A DNA stretch of 64,000 nucleotides from an uncultured Burkholderiales bacterium (GTDB lineage Bacteria; Pseudomonadota; Gammaproteobacteria; Burkholderiales; Burkholderiaceae_C): the NCBI GenBank assembly GCA_903838355.1, contig CAILYC010000039.1, positions 1 to 64,000 of the forward strand, written 5' to 3'. Numbering within the stretch: position 1 is the first letter of the stretch; each line of letters opens with the position of its first letter. The notes beneath the pieces were generated by a model. The model saw only the letters and a program-made list of their open reading frames with translations, was not told the DNA's origin and did no database searches. Below, piece after piece: positions 52,409 through 61,848 of the stretch. The position numbers were made by a program, and so were the translations under genes.

Positions 52409-53427
52409 GGCGTTGGACTGTTGACGCCAGCGGTTTGTCGGTGCGGGAGTGGCTGTAAAACCCGACTCACATCAATGGGTTGCCCCGGGTGCAGTCGAGG
52501 CGCGTCATTCTCGCTTGGATGCGCCTCAATCAAATAAACCAGTTTGCTGCGTTGGGCGTTGGAGTAAATGACGGGTGGGGTGTATTCTGCTTGGCTTGAG
52601 ATGCGCGTGATCTTGGCTTGAATGGGTGGCCCACAGGCGTCGCATTGGATTTGTACAGTTTGGCCCAATTGCATTTGGCTTAAGTCGGTTTCGTTCACAA
52701 AAAATCGCGCTTTGATGTTGCTCGGCGGCAGCAAAGACAAGACGGGTTGGCTCACGCCAATGAGCTCGCCGGTTCTAAAAAACAGTTCATTGACCAACCC
52801 TTGTACGGGAGCTTGGAGGTGTTTTTGTTTTGTGCGCCACAGGTTTTGTCTGAGCACATCGGCGGCGGCCAAGGCGTTGGCACGCCCGGCTTTTTGCGCG
52901 TCTTCGCGGGCGGGAAGTTTGGCCACTTGGAGCGATGCGGTCAATTCGGCCACCCGCGCCTGGGCCACTTGGACATTGTTGAGTGCGTCATCCCAGGCGG
53001 ACTTGGAGATGAAAGATTGCTCAAAGAGTTGGCGCTGGCGCAGCAAATTGGTGTTTGTGAGCTTCTCGCTTGCCAAGGCTTGGTCGAGTTGGGCCTGGGT
53101 CACGGCGATCTCATCAGCCCGTCGCCCTTTATCGAGGTCATTGGCCAAGGAGCGAGCGTTGTTGAGTCGGTCCAAGGACTCCTGGCTGGAGGCTTGCTCG
53201 ACCTCGTCTTCTAAATCGTAAAGGGCTTGACCCACTTGGACTGTGTCTCCGGGCTGCACCCAAAGCTTCTCTAGTCGCCCGGCGATTGCGGGAGAGATGT
53301 AGACAAAGTCGCCCACCGCATATCCTGACCACGTCTGCGGGCCATCAGGACTGCAAGACGCTAGGAGCAGTCCAAGGGTCAAACTGCGAAGTAGATTTGA
53401 GCAAGTCAATGATCGATGCAAAGCCAT
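52405..53427 (-). CDS. HlyD-family membrane-fusion lipoprotein
   Basis: A 340-residue periplasmic adaptor. It has a lipobox LLASC with the modified cysteine at position 25, a biotinyl-lipoyl-like segment (GDFVYISPAIAGRLEKLWVQPGDTVQVGQALYDLE), a long coiled-coil hairpin (residues about 80-190, rich in Ala, Gln, Leu) and a second lipoyl half (LQAPVQGLVNELFFRTGELIG). It links the inner-membrane ABC-2 exporter to the outer membrane; no TolC-type gene is adjacent. ATG 53427 places the signal peptide correctly. The gap to the upstream unknown gene is 90 bp, so it could share the hemerythrin promoter. Confidence 0.9.
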   Translation of the reverse strand: MALHRSLTCSNLLRSLTLGLLLASCSPDGPQTWSGYAVGDFVYISPAIAGRLEKLWVQPGDTVQVGQALYDLEDEVEQASSQESLDRLNNARSLANDLDKGRRADEIAVTQAQLDQALASEKLTNTNLLRQRQLFEQSFISKSAWDDALNNVQVAQARVAELTASLQVAKLPAREDAQKAGRANALAAADVLRQNLWRTKQKHLQAPVQGLVNELFFRTGELIGVSQPVLSLLPPSNIKARFFVNETDLSQMQLGQTVQIQCDACGPPIQAKITRISSQAEYTPPVIYSNAQRSKLVYLIEAHPSENDAPRLHPGQPIDVSRVLQPLPHRQTAGVNSPTP

Positions 53428-53517
53428 GGAGTTCGAGCCAAATGAGTGATGCGCTGACGGCCTTGATCCTACTCCATCTTGGTGAGTATTCGACGACAAG
53501 GCTCTTGAGGTGTTGAT

Positions 53518-54228
53518 TCACTCAACTTTGTAACAATTGGTGTTTTTGAACCATTGTCCTTGATCGCTCACGCAGTGCTCAACGTAGCGACCGTGTTGGA
53601 GATCGGTTAGAAAATACGAGCGATAGACCACGTTGTGTTTGATCACCAACGTGAGGTTGTGTTCGATTTGGCATTTGTGATGATCAATGCAGTTGTGCAA
53701 TTGTTCTGTGGTTTGATACAAACGCATCGTAATGAGGCCTGGCGTCAAGCTTTTCTCATTTTCAATGCTGATGATGCAAGCCGACTTGTCAATGCTGACC
53801 AATTTGGATTGGGTTGCAAAGTAATTCATCTCTTCGCTCGCGAGGCTTAAAAACCAGTCGGCGACCAAGCCAGGGCAGGCATAGAAATTTTCTTTCTCCT
53901 GCGTTTTAATGACGTCGGTCATCGGTAAGTGGTTGATGCCAAGGGTCAACATCGGTCCAACATGCTCTTTGTCGGTTTTGGTGTTGAGCGCGCTCACAGC
54001 GTTCACTGAGCTCGTGGTGACTTGCGAGTTGGGCGCAGTCGCGCCCTCAACGCCAGTGCTTGTGCGCGCGCCCAAAGCCCACGCAAGGGGGGTGCAAAAG
54101 CTCAGCAAGACGGTCAACATTAACGCAAAGATGGGACTCAAGATCGGGGAGATCAACCCCCACAGGCGAGGTGGGTTCAAGCGCCACATGGGCGACTTTA
54201 AATTAAAGAGTTCCAACGGAAGCTTCAT
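53518..54228 (-). CDS. Unknown secreted or membrane-anchored protein
   Basis: A 236-residue protein I do not recognise. A basic, hydrophobic N-terminus (LWGLISPILSPIFALMLTVLLSFCTPLAWALG, about residues 23-53) reads as a signal peptide or anchor. A low-complexity Ser/Thr/Ala linker follows (about 54-85). The rest is a compact domain with five cysteines (YACPGLVADW, KSACIIS, LHNCIDHHKC and others) and several histidines, ending CVSDQGQWFKNTNCYKVE. The ATG overlaps the hemerythrin-gene stop by four bases (ATGA), so the two are translationally coupled. The Cys/His content and genetic coupling suggest a periplasmic redox or metal-related role; that is speculation. Confidence 0.7.
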   Translation of the reverse strand: MKLPLELFNLKSPMWRLNPPRLWGLISPILSPIFALMLTVLLSFCTPLAWALGARTSTGVEGATAPNSQVTTSSVNAVSALNTKTDKEHVGPMLTLGINHLPMTDVIKTQEKENFYACPGLVADWFLSLASEEMNYFATQSKLVSIDKSACIISIENEKSLTPGLITMRLYQTTEQLHNCIDHHKCQIEHNLTLVIKHNVVYRSYFLTDLQHGRYVEHCVSDQGQWFKNTNCYKVE

Positions 54229-54779
54229 GATTTACCAAAAAGACTCGCTTTGTTCGAGTGAGGTGATTTTGGCATGGATTTCTTGAGTTGGTACAACTCG
54301 CGACCGCTTTTTTCAAGTCGCCATTTTTTGATCGACTCTTTGGCCTTGGGGTATGCAATAGTCTCTTCGAGTTGCATGTGCTCCAAGTTGAGCAGATAAA
54401 AAATTTCAAAACCATGCACCAATTCACTCAGGTTGGGCCAGGATTGCCCGTTCTCAAAGGCTCTGAGCATGGGGCCGAGTTCAATCCAATTTTCTTCCAG
54501 CCAACCGTGGTCTTGGAAGAGTTGATTGGCCACGCGCAATATGCGCAAATCATCGGAATGAATGAGCGATGGGAAAACCAGGGTTTCCTCTTGTAAATGG
54601 TGTTCTCGCACCTCGGTATCAAAGAAATGACAAATCGACCCCAACTGCGCTTTGTTGCTGCTTTGAAATCGATCTTCATGGATGCACTGCACGATCTCTT
54701 TGAGCGCGTTGAGTTGCGCGTGGATGGTGCTGTGGGTATTGTCTAAAAATTCAAACAAGGTGTCGTCAGGGTTATCCAT
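54225..54779 (-). CDS. Hemerythrin-domain protein
   Basis: A 184-residue four-helix-bundle protein of the hemerythrin HHE type. Likely di-iron ligands are in THSTIHAQ, REHHLQEETLVFP, QDHGWLEENW and LEHMQLEETIAYP. Bacterial members bind oxygen, nitric oxide or act in iron-sulphur repair. ATG 54779 is used; an upstream TTG at 54815 is less likely. It is divergent from another hemerythrin gene at 54948, with an Anr-type box in between, and it overlaps the following unknown gene. It may be the first gene of a five-gene unit extending through the exporter to 50334. Confidence 0.88.
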   Translation of the reverse strand: MDNPDDTLFEFLDNTHSTIHAQLNALKEIVQCIHEDRFQSSNKAQLGSICHFFDTEVREHHLQEETLVFPSLIHSDDLRILRVANQLFQDHGWLEENWIELGPMLRAFENGQSWPNLSELVHGFEIFYLLNLEHMQLEETIAYPKAKESIKKWRLEKSGRELYQLKKSMPKSPHSNKASLFGKS

Positions 54780-54841
54780 GGGAGTGTTGTGTCCATTGAA
54801 AGTTGTTGAGTGCAATTGTTTCGTTTTTTTTCAGTTGGACC

Positions 54842-54855
54842 TTGACTCACATCAA
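54842..54855. promoter_or_regulatory. Anr/Fnr/Dnr-type box between two hemerythrin genes
   Basis: TTGACTCACATCAA fits TTGAY-N4-ATCAA. It lies 63 bp from the left gene's start and 92 bp from the right gene's start, so it could serve both. Low-oxygen or nitric-oxide control is implied. Inferred from the consensus only. Confidence 0.6.
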
Positions 54856-54947
54856 GAAGCGCTTTCTAAGCCTATAGAAAAATCAAATCTTCACGTCCTT
54901 TGGGCTTTAAGGCAACAAGGCGAACATCAAGTCCTCAGAGAAACCCT

Positions 54948-55553
54948 ATGCACCCAACTCTACAAATCATTCAGAAAGAGCATGCCAGTTTGACCGCCAT
55001 GCTGCAGTCCATTCGCATGATGATCAAGCGCGGGCCGCGCGACAAGCCAGCGACCTTCTTTGAGGTGATGCGTGCCATGCTGTTTTACATTGACGAGTTT
55101 GCGGAAAAATCGCATCACCCCAAAGAAACCCAATATTTGTTTCCGGCGATCTTGTCGGTCTGCCCAGAGGTCAAAGGCGTGATCGGTCTCTTGGACGCCG
55201 AGCATGAAACGGGGGAGAGACGGGTGCGAGAGTTACAGCACTTGCTCTTGGCCTGGGAGATTTTGGGGGTCACCCACCAAGACGCATTCACCCGCGCTTG
55301 TGAGGCCTATATAGACTACTACTTGGAGCACATCCATGTCGAGAACACCCAAGTACTCCCCCAAGCGGCGCAACACTTGAGTGCTCAAGACTGGGAGCGT
55401 TTGGATGTGGAGTTTTTGAAAAATGTGGATCCGCTGGCCAACCATGGGTTGGCAGCATCGCAGGACCATCCGTCCTTGGCCAATGAATTCAGTCACCTCT
55501 TTACACAAATCACCCGCCACGCCCCCGCCCCAATTGGGCTCGGGGACGATTAA
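54948..55553 (+). CDS. Hemerythrin-domain protein (second, divergent)
   Basis: A 201-residue protein. The HHE-type core is clear: IIQKEHASLTAMLQSI, EKSHHPKETQYLFPAI, DAEHETGERRVREL and YYLEHIHVENTQVLPQA, giving the histidine and glutamate ligands for a di-iron site. It differs in sequence from the divergent copy at 54225, so the pair is not a recent duplication. ATG 54948 is preferred over an in-frame TTG at 54900. The extended C-terminal tail (about residues 150-201) is polar. It ends 43 bp before the rpoD stop, with a hairpin between. Confidence 0.88.
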   Translation: MHPTLQIIQKEHASLTAMLQSIRMMIKRGPRDKPATFFEVMRAMLFYIDEFAEKSHHPKETQYLFPAILSVCPEVKGVIGLLDAEHETGERRVRELQHLLLAWEILGVTHQDAFTRACEAYIDYYLEHIHVENTQVLPQAAQHLSAQDWERLDVEFLKNVDPLANHGLAASQDHPSLANEFSHLFTQITRHAPAPIGLGDD

Positions 55554-55561
55554 ACCCGGTG

Positions 55562-55588
55562 CAGGCCTGGTGGTTTTCGATAGGCCTG
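55562..55588. terminator. Hairpin between convergent hemerythrin gene and rpoD
   Basis: CAGGCCT-N13-AGGCCTG is a perfect seven-base stem, extendable with AACCC/GGGTT on either side. It lies in the 43-bp gap between two converging stops. The T-run is poor on both strands, so strength is uncertain. Confidence 0.55.
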
Positions 55589-55596
55589 GGTTGTGT

Positions 55597-58251
55597 TCAG
55601 ATGGTGTCGATGAAGCTGCGCAGTTTGTCGCTGCGTGAAGGGTGTTTGAGTTTCCTCAAGGCCTTGGCCTCGATTTGACGAATTCGCTCACGCGTCACAT
55701 CAAACTGCTTACCCACCTCTTCCAAGGTATGGTCGGTGCTCATCTCGATGCCAAAACGCATACGCAGCACCTTGGCTTCACGTGGGGTGAGCCCATCCAA
55801 GATGTCTTTGACCACATCCCTCAAGCCCGCCTGCATGGCCGCTTCGATGGGCGCGGTGTTGGCCGAGTCTTCAATGAAGTCGCCCAAATGCGAATCCTCG
55901 TCGTCGCCGATGGGTGTTTCCATGGAAATGGGCTCTTTGGCGATTTTCATGATCTTGCGAATCTTGTCTTCGGGGATCTCCATTTTTTCCGCCAACACGC
56001 TGGCGTCTGGCTCAAAACCAAATTCTTGCAAGTGCTGCCGAGAGATCCGGTTCATTTTGTTGATGGTCTCAATCATGTGAACAGGAATGCGAATGGTGCG
56101 GGCTTGGTCGGCAATGGAGCGCGTGATGGCCTGGCGGATCCACCACGTGGCATAGGTTGAGAATTTATAGCCGCGGCGGTATTCGAACTTGTCCACCGCT
56201 TTCATGAGGCCAATATTGCCTTCTTGGATCAAATCGAGAAATTGCAAGCCACGGTTGGTGTATTTTTTGGCAATTGAGATGACCAAACGCAAGTTGGCTT
56301 CGATCATTTCTTTTTTTGCATTTCGAGATGATGTTTCGCCTTCGTTCATGCGCTTGTTGATATCTTTGAGTTCACCCAAAGGCACCACCACTTTGGACTG
56401 CAAATCCATCAAATTTTGCTGCAACTCTTGAATGGGAGGAATGTTTCTGGCCATCGTATTGGACCAGTTTTTACCCGAATTCGATTGCTTGATCACCCAC
56501 TCCAAATTGAGCAAATTGGGGGGGAAGTCTTTGACAAAGACGTCTTGCGGCATGCCACACTTGTCGACGATGATGCGCCGCAGTTGGCGCTCTTTTTTGC
56601 GCACATCTTCAACTTGGGCGCGAACCATATCACACAATTTTTCAATGGTTTTGGCTGTGAAGCGGATCGTCATGAGCTCGTTGCTCAAGGCGCGCTGGGC
56701 GGTCTGATAAGCGGGTGTGCCGTAGCCTTCCTTGTCGTAGATTTTGTGCACAGTCTCAAAGAGGCCCACTATGCGATCAAAGCGCACCAAGGCTTCGCGC
56801 TTGAGTTCTTCGAGTTTTTTGGTCAAGGCCTTGGAGCCGCCTTTGCCGTCGTCGTCGTCGGCCTCGTCGAATTCGTCAAAGTCCTCTTCGGCCACATAGT
56901 CATCGGCCTCATCGGTGTTGCTGAACCCATCGACCACGGTGGAGATGACGATCTTATCGCCGCGAATATCGTCGGCCAAGCGCAAGATCTCTGCAATCGT
57001 GGCCGGCGACGCACTGATGGCCTCCATCATGGCCATCAAGCCGCCTTCAATGCGTTTGGCAATTTCAATCTCGCCTTCTCGCGTCAAGAGCTCAACTGTG
57101 CCCATCTCGCGCATGTACATGCGCACAGGGTCCGTGGTGCGACCAAATTCGGAGTCAACCGTGGATAGTGCCGCTTCGGCCTCCTCCTCAGCTTCTTCCT
57201 CGGTGGCCGTCGTCGCCCCGGTGTTGTTGATCAAAAGTGTCTCAGCGTCTGGCGTTTGCTCAAACACAGCAATGGCCATGTCGTTGAGCATGGTGATCAC
57301 CACTTCAAGTGTCTCGGCGTCAACGAGTTTGTCGGGCAAATGGTCGGAGATCTCACCGTGGGTCAAATAGCCACGGGTCTTGCCAAGTTTGATCAAGGTC
57401 TTCAAGCGCTGACGACGCTTGGCAATATCCTCTTCTGAGAGCACCGTCTCATCGAGGCCAAACTCCTTCATCAAAGCGCGTTCTTTGGCCTTGCTGATTT
57501 TCATGCGCAAGGGTTTGACTTTCTCGGTGCCAGCGGCGCCTTCTTCTGCAAACTCAGCCTCAATGTCGATTTCATCCTCGATCACCAAGTCTTTGGGCTT
57601 GGTCGACTTGACCGGCGCAGCTTGGCTGCCTTTAGCCGGTGCTTTAGCCGGTGCTTTTGCCGGTGCTTTGGCGGCTGACTTTGCAGCGGTCTTCGCTACC
57701 GTCTTTGCTGCTGCATTGGTCGCGGGTTTTGCTACAGTTTTTGCGCTGGGTTTGCTGGGCGCGGCGCTCTTTGCGGGTGCTTTGCCGGATGTGGCAGATT
57801 TGCCAAGCGGTTTTGCGATTGGTTTTGCGATTGGTTGGGTAGGCACTTTGGCCGGTAATTGCGTCGTCGTCTTGCTGTTCTTGGCGGCTGGCGTGCTTGT
57901 TTTGAGTGCCACCTTTGGCGGCGTCACAGACTTGGCGGGGGGCTTGGTGGCAACAGGTGCTTTGGCGGTGGAATTGGTTTTGGAGACGGGCACAGTTGCT
58001 TTCTGAGGGGGCTTGGAGGCTGGGGCTTTGGCAGCCGAGGCTTTCGATGCTGGGGGTTTTGCCGAGGTACTGACTGGAGTCTTGATTGGCGCCTTGGCTG
58101 GTGCTTTGGCTGGCGTTTTGGCCGCTACTTTCACGGCAGCCTTCACCACAGTCTTGGTCGTGACCTTGGGCGCGGGTTTGGCCACAGGTTTGGCGATGGT
58201 TTTGACCGCCGTCTTTGCGGTAGCCTTGGCGTTGGGTTTTTTATCCGGCAT
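55597..58251 (-). CDS. rpoD: RNA polymerase primary sigma factor RpoD (sigma-70)
   Basis: The housekeeping sigma factor, 884 residues, unusually long because of an N-terminal Ala/Lys/Pro-rich region (about residues 1-217). It is followed by region 1.1 ([33 protein letters not shown]), region 1.2 ([21 protein letters not shown]), an acidic non-conserved insert ([14 protein letters not shown]), region 2 ([27 protein letters not shown] and [11 protein letters not shown]), region 3 and region 4 ending [25 protein letters not shown] 58251 follows GAGGA. It lies downstream of dnaG on the same strand, part of the usual macromolecular synthesis arrangement. Confidence 0.97.
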   Translation of the reverse strand: MPDKKPNAKATAKTAVKTIAKPVAKPAPKVTTKTVVKAAVKVAAKTPAKAPAKAPIKTPVSTSAKPPASKASAAKAPASKPPQKATVPVSKTNSTAKAPVATKPPAKSVTPPKVALKTSTPAAKNSKTTTQLPAKVPTQPIAKPIAKPLGKSATSGKAPAKSAAPSKPSAKTVAKPATNAAAKTVAKTAAKSAAKAPAKAPAKAPAKGSQAAPVKSTKPKDLVIEDEIDIEAEFAEEGAAGTEKVKPLRMKISKAKERALMKEFGLDETVLSEEDIAKRRQRLKTLIKLGKTRGYLTHGEISDHLPDKLVDAETLEVVITMLNDMAIAVFEQTPDAETLLINNTGATTATEEEAEEEAEAALSTVDSEFGRTTDPVRMYMREMGTVELLTREGEIEIAKRIEGGLMAMMEAISASPATIAEILRLADDIRGDKIVISTVVDGFSNTDEADDYVAEEDFDEFDEADDDDGKGGSKALTKKLEELKREALVRFDRIVGLFETVHKIYDKEGYGTPAYQTAQRALSNELMTIRFTAKTIEKLCDMVRAQVEDVRKKERQLRRIIVDKCGMPQDVFVKDFPPNLLNLEWVIKQSNSGKNWSNTMARNIPPIQELQQNLMDLQSKVVVPLGELKDINKRMNEGETSSRNAKKEMIEANLRLVISIAKKYTNRGLQFLDLIQEGNIGLMKAVDKFEYRRGYKFSTYATWWIRQAITRSIADQARTIRIPVHMIETINKMNRISRQHLQEFGFEPDASVLAEKMEIPEDKIRKIMKIAKEPISMETPIGDDEDSHLGDFIEDSANTAPIEAAMQAGLRDVVKDILDGLTPREAKVLRMRFGIEMSTDHTLEEVGKQFDVTRERIRQIEAKALRKLKHPSRSDKLRSFIDTI

Positions 58252-58459
58252 GTTAAAAGTCCTCGACAGCAGTATTTGTGAGCCACAGTGAGCGGCACAC
58301 ACGCATGAAATTAAGGGGAATGGACGGGGGAAATTGACAAACGCAAGAGGTTGGGGCGAACATTTGGTATGCAGTCCTTGCGGTGAGTGGCGATCGATGC
58401 GCGTAAAGCGTCAAAATTGGCCGGCCCGGAGGTGTTGCTGTCGCACTTGCTGATGAGGA

Positions 58460-60385
58460 TTATACTGAAACTTTGGCTTTTAGTAAAGCAAAACGCGCGC
58501 TCAAGCTTTTGAATTGTTGATAAATTTGGGGATCATTCCCCACCAAAGGCGCCATTTGGGTGAGTTGCGCCGAAACATCGGCTTTTTCAAGCTCCAATAG
58601 GATGCTGATGAGCTCGCTGGCTTCGGTTTCCAAGTCGCTGGGGATATTTTGGATCAATGCCACCAGCCAATTGGCCCAACTGTCGGGCATGGGCAGGGTG
58701 CAAAGCGTTGACCAGCTCATGAGGCCGTGCTCATTGAGTTGTTGGTCAAGCCAAGTAAAGGCGCTGCCATGGGGCGAGGGCAGGTGACAGAGTAGATTTT
58801 GTTGCTCTGTGCTCAGTTGAGCCCAGCCGCTCATGGACTGGAAAAGAATTTGCACCGCCCGGTCTTGGCGCGACATCGGGGCGTGTCGCAGCGAGCCACG
58901 TGGCGCGGTATTGTGGTCCGCAGCAAAGCCATCGGATTTGAAGCCCCATCGCTTGCCCGTTTTTGAAAAAGCCCTTTTAAACACCCCGTTGGGGTTGGCA
59001 AAATTGCCAGCGCCAGCTGGCTCCACACCTCTTTGACCGCTCAGGCCTGACGAGCCAGAGTAGCCCTGAGCAGGTGTTGCTTGTTGCAGCCACAAGTTGC
59101 GCAATTCATGGGGCCCGAGGTTTACCAAGAGGGCTATATCGCTCAGAATTTGGGCTTTTAAAACGCCTTCGGGCAACTCGCTCCAAAGTGGAAACGCTTG
59201 GGAGGCGAGCAATGAGCGGCCCTCAGCACTGGCGAGTTCGCAGCCCAATCGGGCTTGCTCGACAAGAAATTGGCTCAGGGGTGTGGCGCTGGCGATCATG
59301 CGTGAAAACGCATCCACCCCTTGCTCGCGCACGAAACTGTCGGGGTCGTGCTCGGGTGGGAGAAATAAGAATTTCAGGCTTCTCGTGTCCTTGGCAAAAG
59401 CAAGAGAGACCACCAAGGCTTTTTTCGCGGCACGCCGCCCGGCCGCGTCACCATCAAAACTGAAAACGATGGTGTCGGTGTGGCGAAAAAGTTTTTGCAC
59501 ATGGTCACTGGTGCAGGCTGTGCCCAAGGTGGCAACGGTTTGCGGAAAACCCAGTTGCGCCAGCGCCACCACATCCATATAACCCTCCGTCACAATGGCA
59601 TAGGCCGCCTCCTTGATGGCTTGGCGGGCTTCAAAAAGACCGTAGAGCTCGCGCCCTTTGCTAAAGACCGGGGTCTCAGAAGAATTGAGGTATTTGGGGG
59701 TCCCCTCACCGAGAACTCGCCCACCAAAGCCGATGCACTCGCCCTTGATGTTGCGAATCGGAAACATGATGCGGTCGCGAAACCGGTCGTAGCGTTTTTG
59801 ACTTTGTGGATCCTCTTGGTGGTCGATCACAAGGCTTGATTCAACGAGCCTTGGGTCTTGGTAGTCTTCAAAGACCCGGGTGAGTTGCGTCCATTCATCC
59901 AGGGCATAGCCCAAACCATACGTTTTGGCGATTTCACCCGAAAGACCCCGTTGTTTGAGATACGCCACCGCCTTGGGGGAGTCCTTGAGATGTTGACGAT
60001 AAGCCGCCGCGGCCGACTCCAAGATGTCGATCAAGCTGTTTTGAGTGCGACGCTTCTCGACCGCGCGCTCTTGGTCTTGAGGTGAGAATTGGGTCTGGGG
60101 CATCACCATGCCAAAACTGTGCGCCAAGTCTTGTACGGCATCGACAAAGTGCATGCCACTGTGCTCCATCATGAAGCCCAATGCATTGCCACTTTTGCCG
60201 CAGCCAAAGCAGTGGTAAAACTGCTTGACGGGACTCACGGAAAAGGAGGGGGACTTTTCATTGTGAAATGGGCACAGGCCAACAAAATTCGCCCCGGCCT
60301 TTTTCAAGGGAACATGGCGCCCCACCACCTCGACAATGTCGGCACGGCTCAAGAGGTCATCAATGAAGGTTTGGGGGATGGACAT
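58460..60385 (-). CDS. dnaG: DNA primase DnaG
   Basis: The replicative primase, 641 residues. The CHC2 zinc-binding domain is clear (LCPFHNEKSPSFSVSPVKQ and FYHCFGCGKSG, about residues 39-66), then the RNA polymerase core with the Toprim motifs VTEGYMDVVALAQLGF and SFDGDAAGRRAAKKA. The C-terminal region beyond residue about 440 is divergent, as expected for the DnaB-binding domain. The gap to rpoD is 208 bp. No rpsU gene lies upstream; the divergent neighbour is a patatin-like lipoprotein gene. Confidence 0.97.
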   Translation of the reverse strand: MSIPQTFIDDLLSRADIVEVVGRHVPLKKAGANFVGLCPFHNEKSPSFSVSPVKQFYHCFGCGKSGNALGFMMEHSGMHFVDAVQDLAHSFGMVMPQTQFSPQDQERAVEKRRTQNSLIDILESAAAAYRQHLKDSPKAVAYLKQRGLSGEIAKTYGLGYALDEWTQLTRVFEDYQDPRLVESSLVIDHQEDPQSQKRYDRFRDRIMFPIRNIKGECIGFGGRVLGEGTPKYLNSSETPVFSKGRELYGLFEARQAIKEAAYAIVTEGYMDVVALAQLGFPQTVATLGTACTSDHVQKLFRHTDTIVFSFDGDAAGRRAAKKALVVSLAFAKDTRSLKFLFLPPEHDPDSFVREQGVDAFSRMIASATPLSQFLVEQARLGCELASAEGRSLLASQAFPLWSELPEGVLKAQILSDIALLVNLGPHELRNLWLQQATPAQGYSGSSGLSGQRGVEPAGAGNFANPNGVFKRAFSKTGKRWGFKSDGFAADHNTAPRGSLRHAPMSRQDRAVQILFQSMSGWAQLSTEQQNLLCHLPSPHGSAFTWLDQQLNEHGLMSWSTLCTLPMPDSWANWLVALIQNIPSDLETEASELISILLELEKADVSAQLTQMAPLVGNDPQIYQQFKSLSARFALLKAKVSV

Positions 60386-60663
60386 CGGTGTTGGGAAGGT
60401 TCAAGCCTTGATTTTAGGCGCTTTGCGCGATCAGGTTGTGAGCCTATGTTTCTTGGCCTTTTGGATTTTTGACGAACTGTTTTTGGGCAGACAAAGAAAG
60501 GCGCAGCAGATGGCGTGGGCGTTAAGTTTTTTTACAAAGCTTCACGGCACTCGGGGATAATGGTTCGCGTTGAGGTGTGACAAAGTCCATGCCTACATTT
60601 GTGTTGATGCGCTCTTGCTGTTTTAAAGTCAATGAGGGCGTCTGTTTTTTTGAAGTGTGCCCC

Positions 60664-61686
60664 ATGCTTGAGTTCTTGCGTTTTGATTGGCCCGCCTGTT
60701 CAGTCTCTCTGAGTTCTGGGGCTGGATGGCGCCCCCATGTGAGGGGTCTGTTTTTGGGTTTGCTCTGCCTCATGGTGGTGGCCTGCTCTACGCCCCAAGG
60801 CCCGCTCAAGGGTGACCCCGAGTTGGCTCAATCCAAGACGGGCGTCTCGGCATTGACCCCTGAGGCGGGGCAGAACAAAACACCCACAGCGGTGGTGACA
60901 TCGGTGAAAAAGCCCATCCGCTTGGGGCTTGCGCTGGGCGGGGGGGCAGCCCGGGGGTTTGCCCATGTCGGGGTGATCGAGGTGCTGGAAGAGGCGGGGA
61001 TCAAGCCGCAGTTGATTGTCGGCACGTCCGCGGGCTCGGTGGTGGCCGCTTTTTATGCCAGCGGTAAAAATTCGTCGCAGTTGCAGCGCATCTCTGAGGT
61101 GATGGATGAGTCCATGCTCACCGATTGGACGGTGCCCTTGATCTCGCGCGGTGTGATGCGAGGCGACGCGCTCACCAAATACATTGATCAGCAACTGAGC
61201 GTTAAAAAAATCGAGGACATGAAAATCCCCCTCGGTGTGGTTGCAACTGACTTGCATTCAGGGCAAGCGATTTTGTTCCAACGTGGCGACGTGGCGTTGG
61301 CGGTGCGGGCGTCGAGTTCGGTGCCAGCGGTGTTTCCGCCTGTCAAAATCGGTGAACGCGAATATGTCGATGGCGGCCTGGTCTCGCCCGTTCCAGTGCG
61401 TTTTGCCAGACAAATGGGCGCCGATGTGGTGCTGGCTGTGGACATCTCCTCCCCCCCTGAGGGAAACAAGGCCGACGGCATGCTGCAAATCTTGCTGCAG
61501 ACCTTTAGCATCATGAGCAAAAGCATCAACGACTTTGAGCTCAAGGATGCGGATCTTGTCGTGAAGCCCCAACTCCAAGGTGTGGGTTCGGCCGCTTTCA
61601 ATGAAAGAAAGCGCTCGATTGAGGCAGGACGCGCGGCCATGCAGGCCTTGCTGCCCCAATTAAAATTATTGCTCGATAACCACTGA
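60664..61686 (+). CDS. Patatin-like phospholipase lipoprotein (RssA-like)
   Basis: A 340-residue membrane-bound hydrolase of the patatin family. It has a lipoprotein signal ending VVAC with the modified Cys at 41, the oxyanion glycine loop GGGAARG at 92-98, the nucleophile Ser122 in GTSAG and the catalytic Asp235 in DGG, completing the Ser-Asp dyad. The frame is open from 60577, but ATG 60664 gives a sensible signal sequence. It stands alone between dnaG and the phasin gene; its physiological lipid substrate is unknown. Confidence 0.88.
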   Translation: MLEFLRFDWPACSVSLSSGAGWRPHVRGLFLGLLCLMVVACSTPQGPLKGDPELAQSKTGVSALTPEAGQNKTPTAVVTSVKKPIRLGLALGGGAARGFAHVGVIEVLEEAGIKPQLIVGTSAGSVVAAFYASGKNSSQLQRISEVMDESMLTDWTVPLISRGVMRGDALTKYIDQQLSVKKIEDMKIPLGVVATDLHSGQAILFQRGDVALAVRASSSVPAVFPPVKIGEREYVDGGLVSPVPVRFARQMGADVVLAVDISSPPEGNKADGMLQILLQTFSIMSKSINDFELKDADLVVKPQLQGVGSAAFNERKRSIEAGRAAMQALLPQLKLLLDNH

Positions 61687-61755
61687 TTCGTATCCCCTCC
61701 ACCGCCTCCACCCGCTCGATTGCCATGAACAGCCATGTCAAAAAGCCCATTAAAA

Positions 61756-61784
61756 AAGCCCATTCAGGTGCACCGAATGGGCTT
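61756..61784 (-). terminator. Rho-independent terminator after the phasin gene
   Basis: AAGCCCATTC and GAATGGGCTT pair around GGTG/CACC with one bulged base, giving an almost perfect 29-base palindrome. Read on the minus strand it is followed by TTTTTTA, a proper T-run. It lies 65 bp after the phasin stop. A partial copy of the stem's left arm lies just to its left (near 61743-61750). Confidence 0.85.
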
Positions 61785-61848
61785 AACAGGGCTTGAGTCA
61801 ACCGAGGTGTTTTAAACCCAAGGGTCTTTCAGCGCGAGTTTGTTTCAA

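Noticed and set aside
53511-53523. Third Anr/Fnr box (TTGATTCACTCAA)
   Set aside because: The half-sites are five bases apart rather than six, and the site overlaps the end of the unknown gene at 53518, so it does not fit the consensus spacing.
55642-58291. Long open frames on the plus strand across rpoD
   Set aside because: They arise from the Ala/Lys/Pro-rich repeat coding of rpoD read in antisense. They have no ribosome sites and give low-complexity products.
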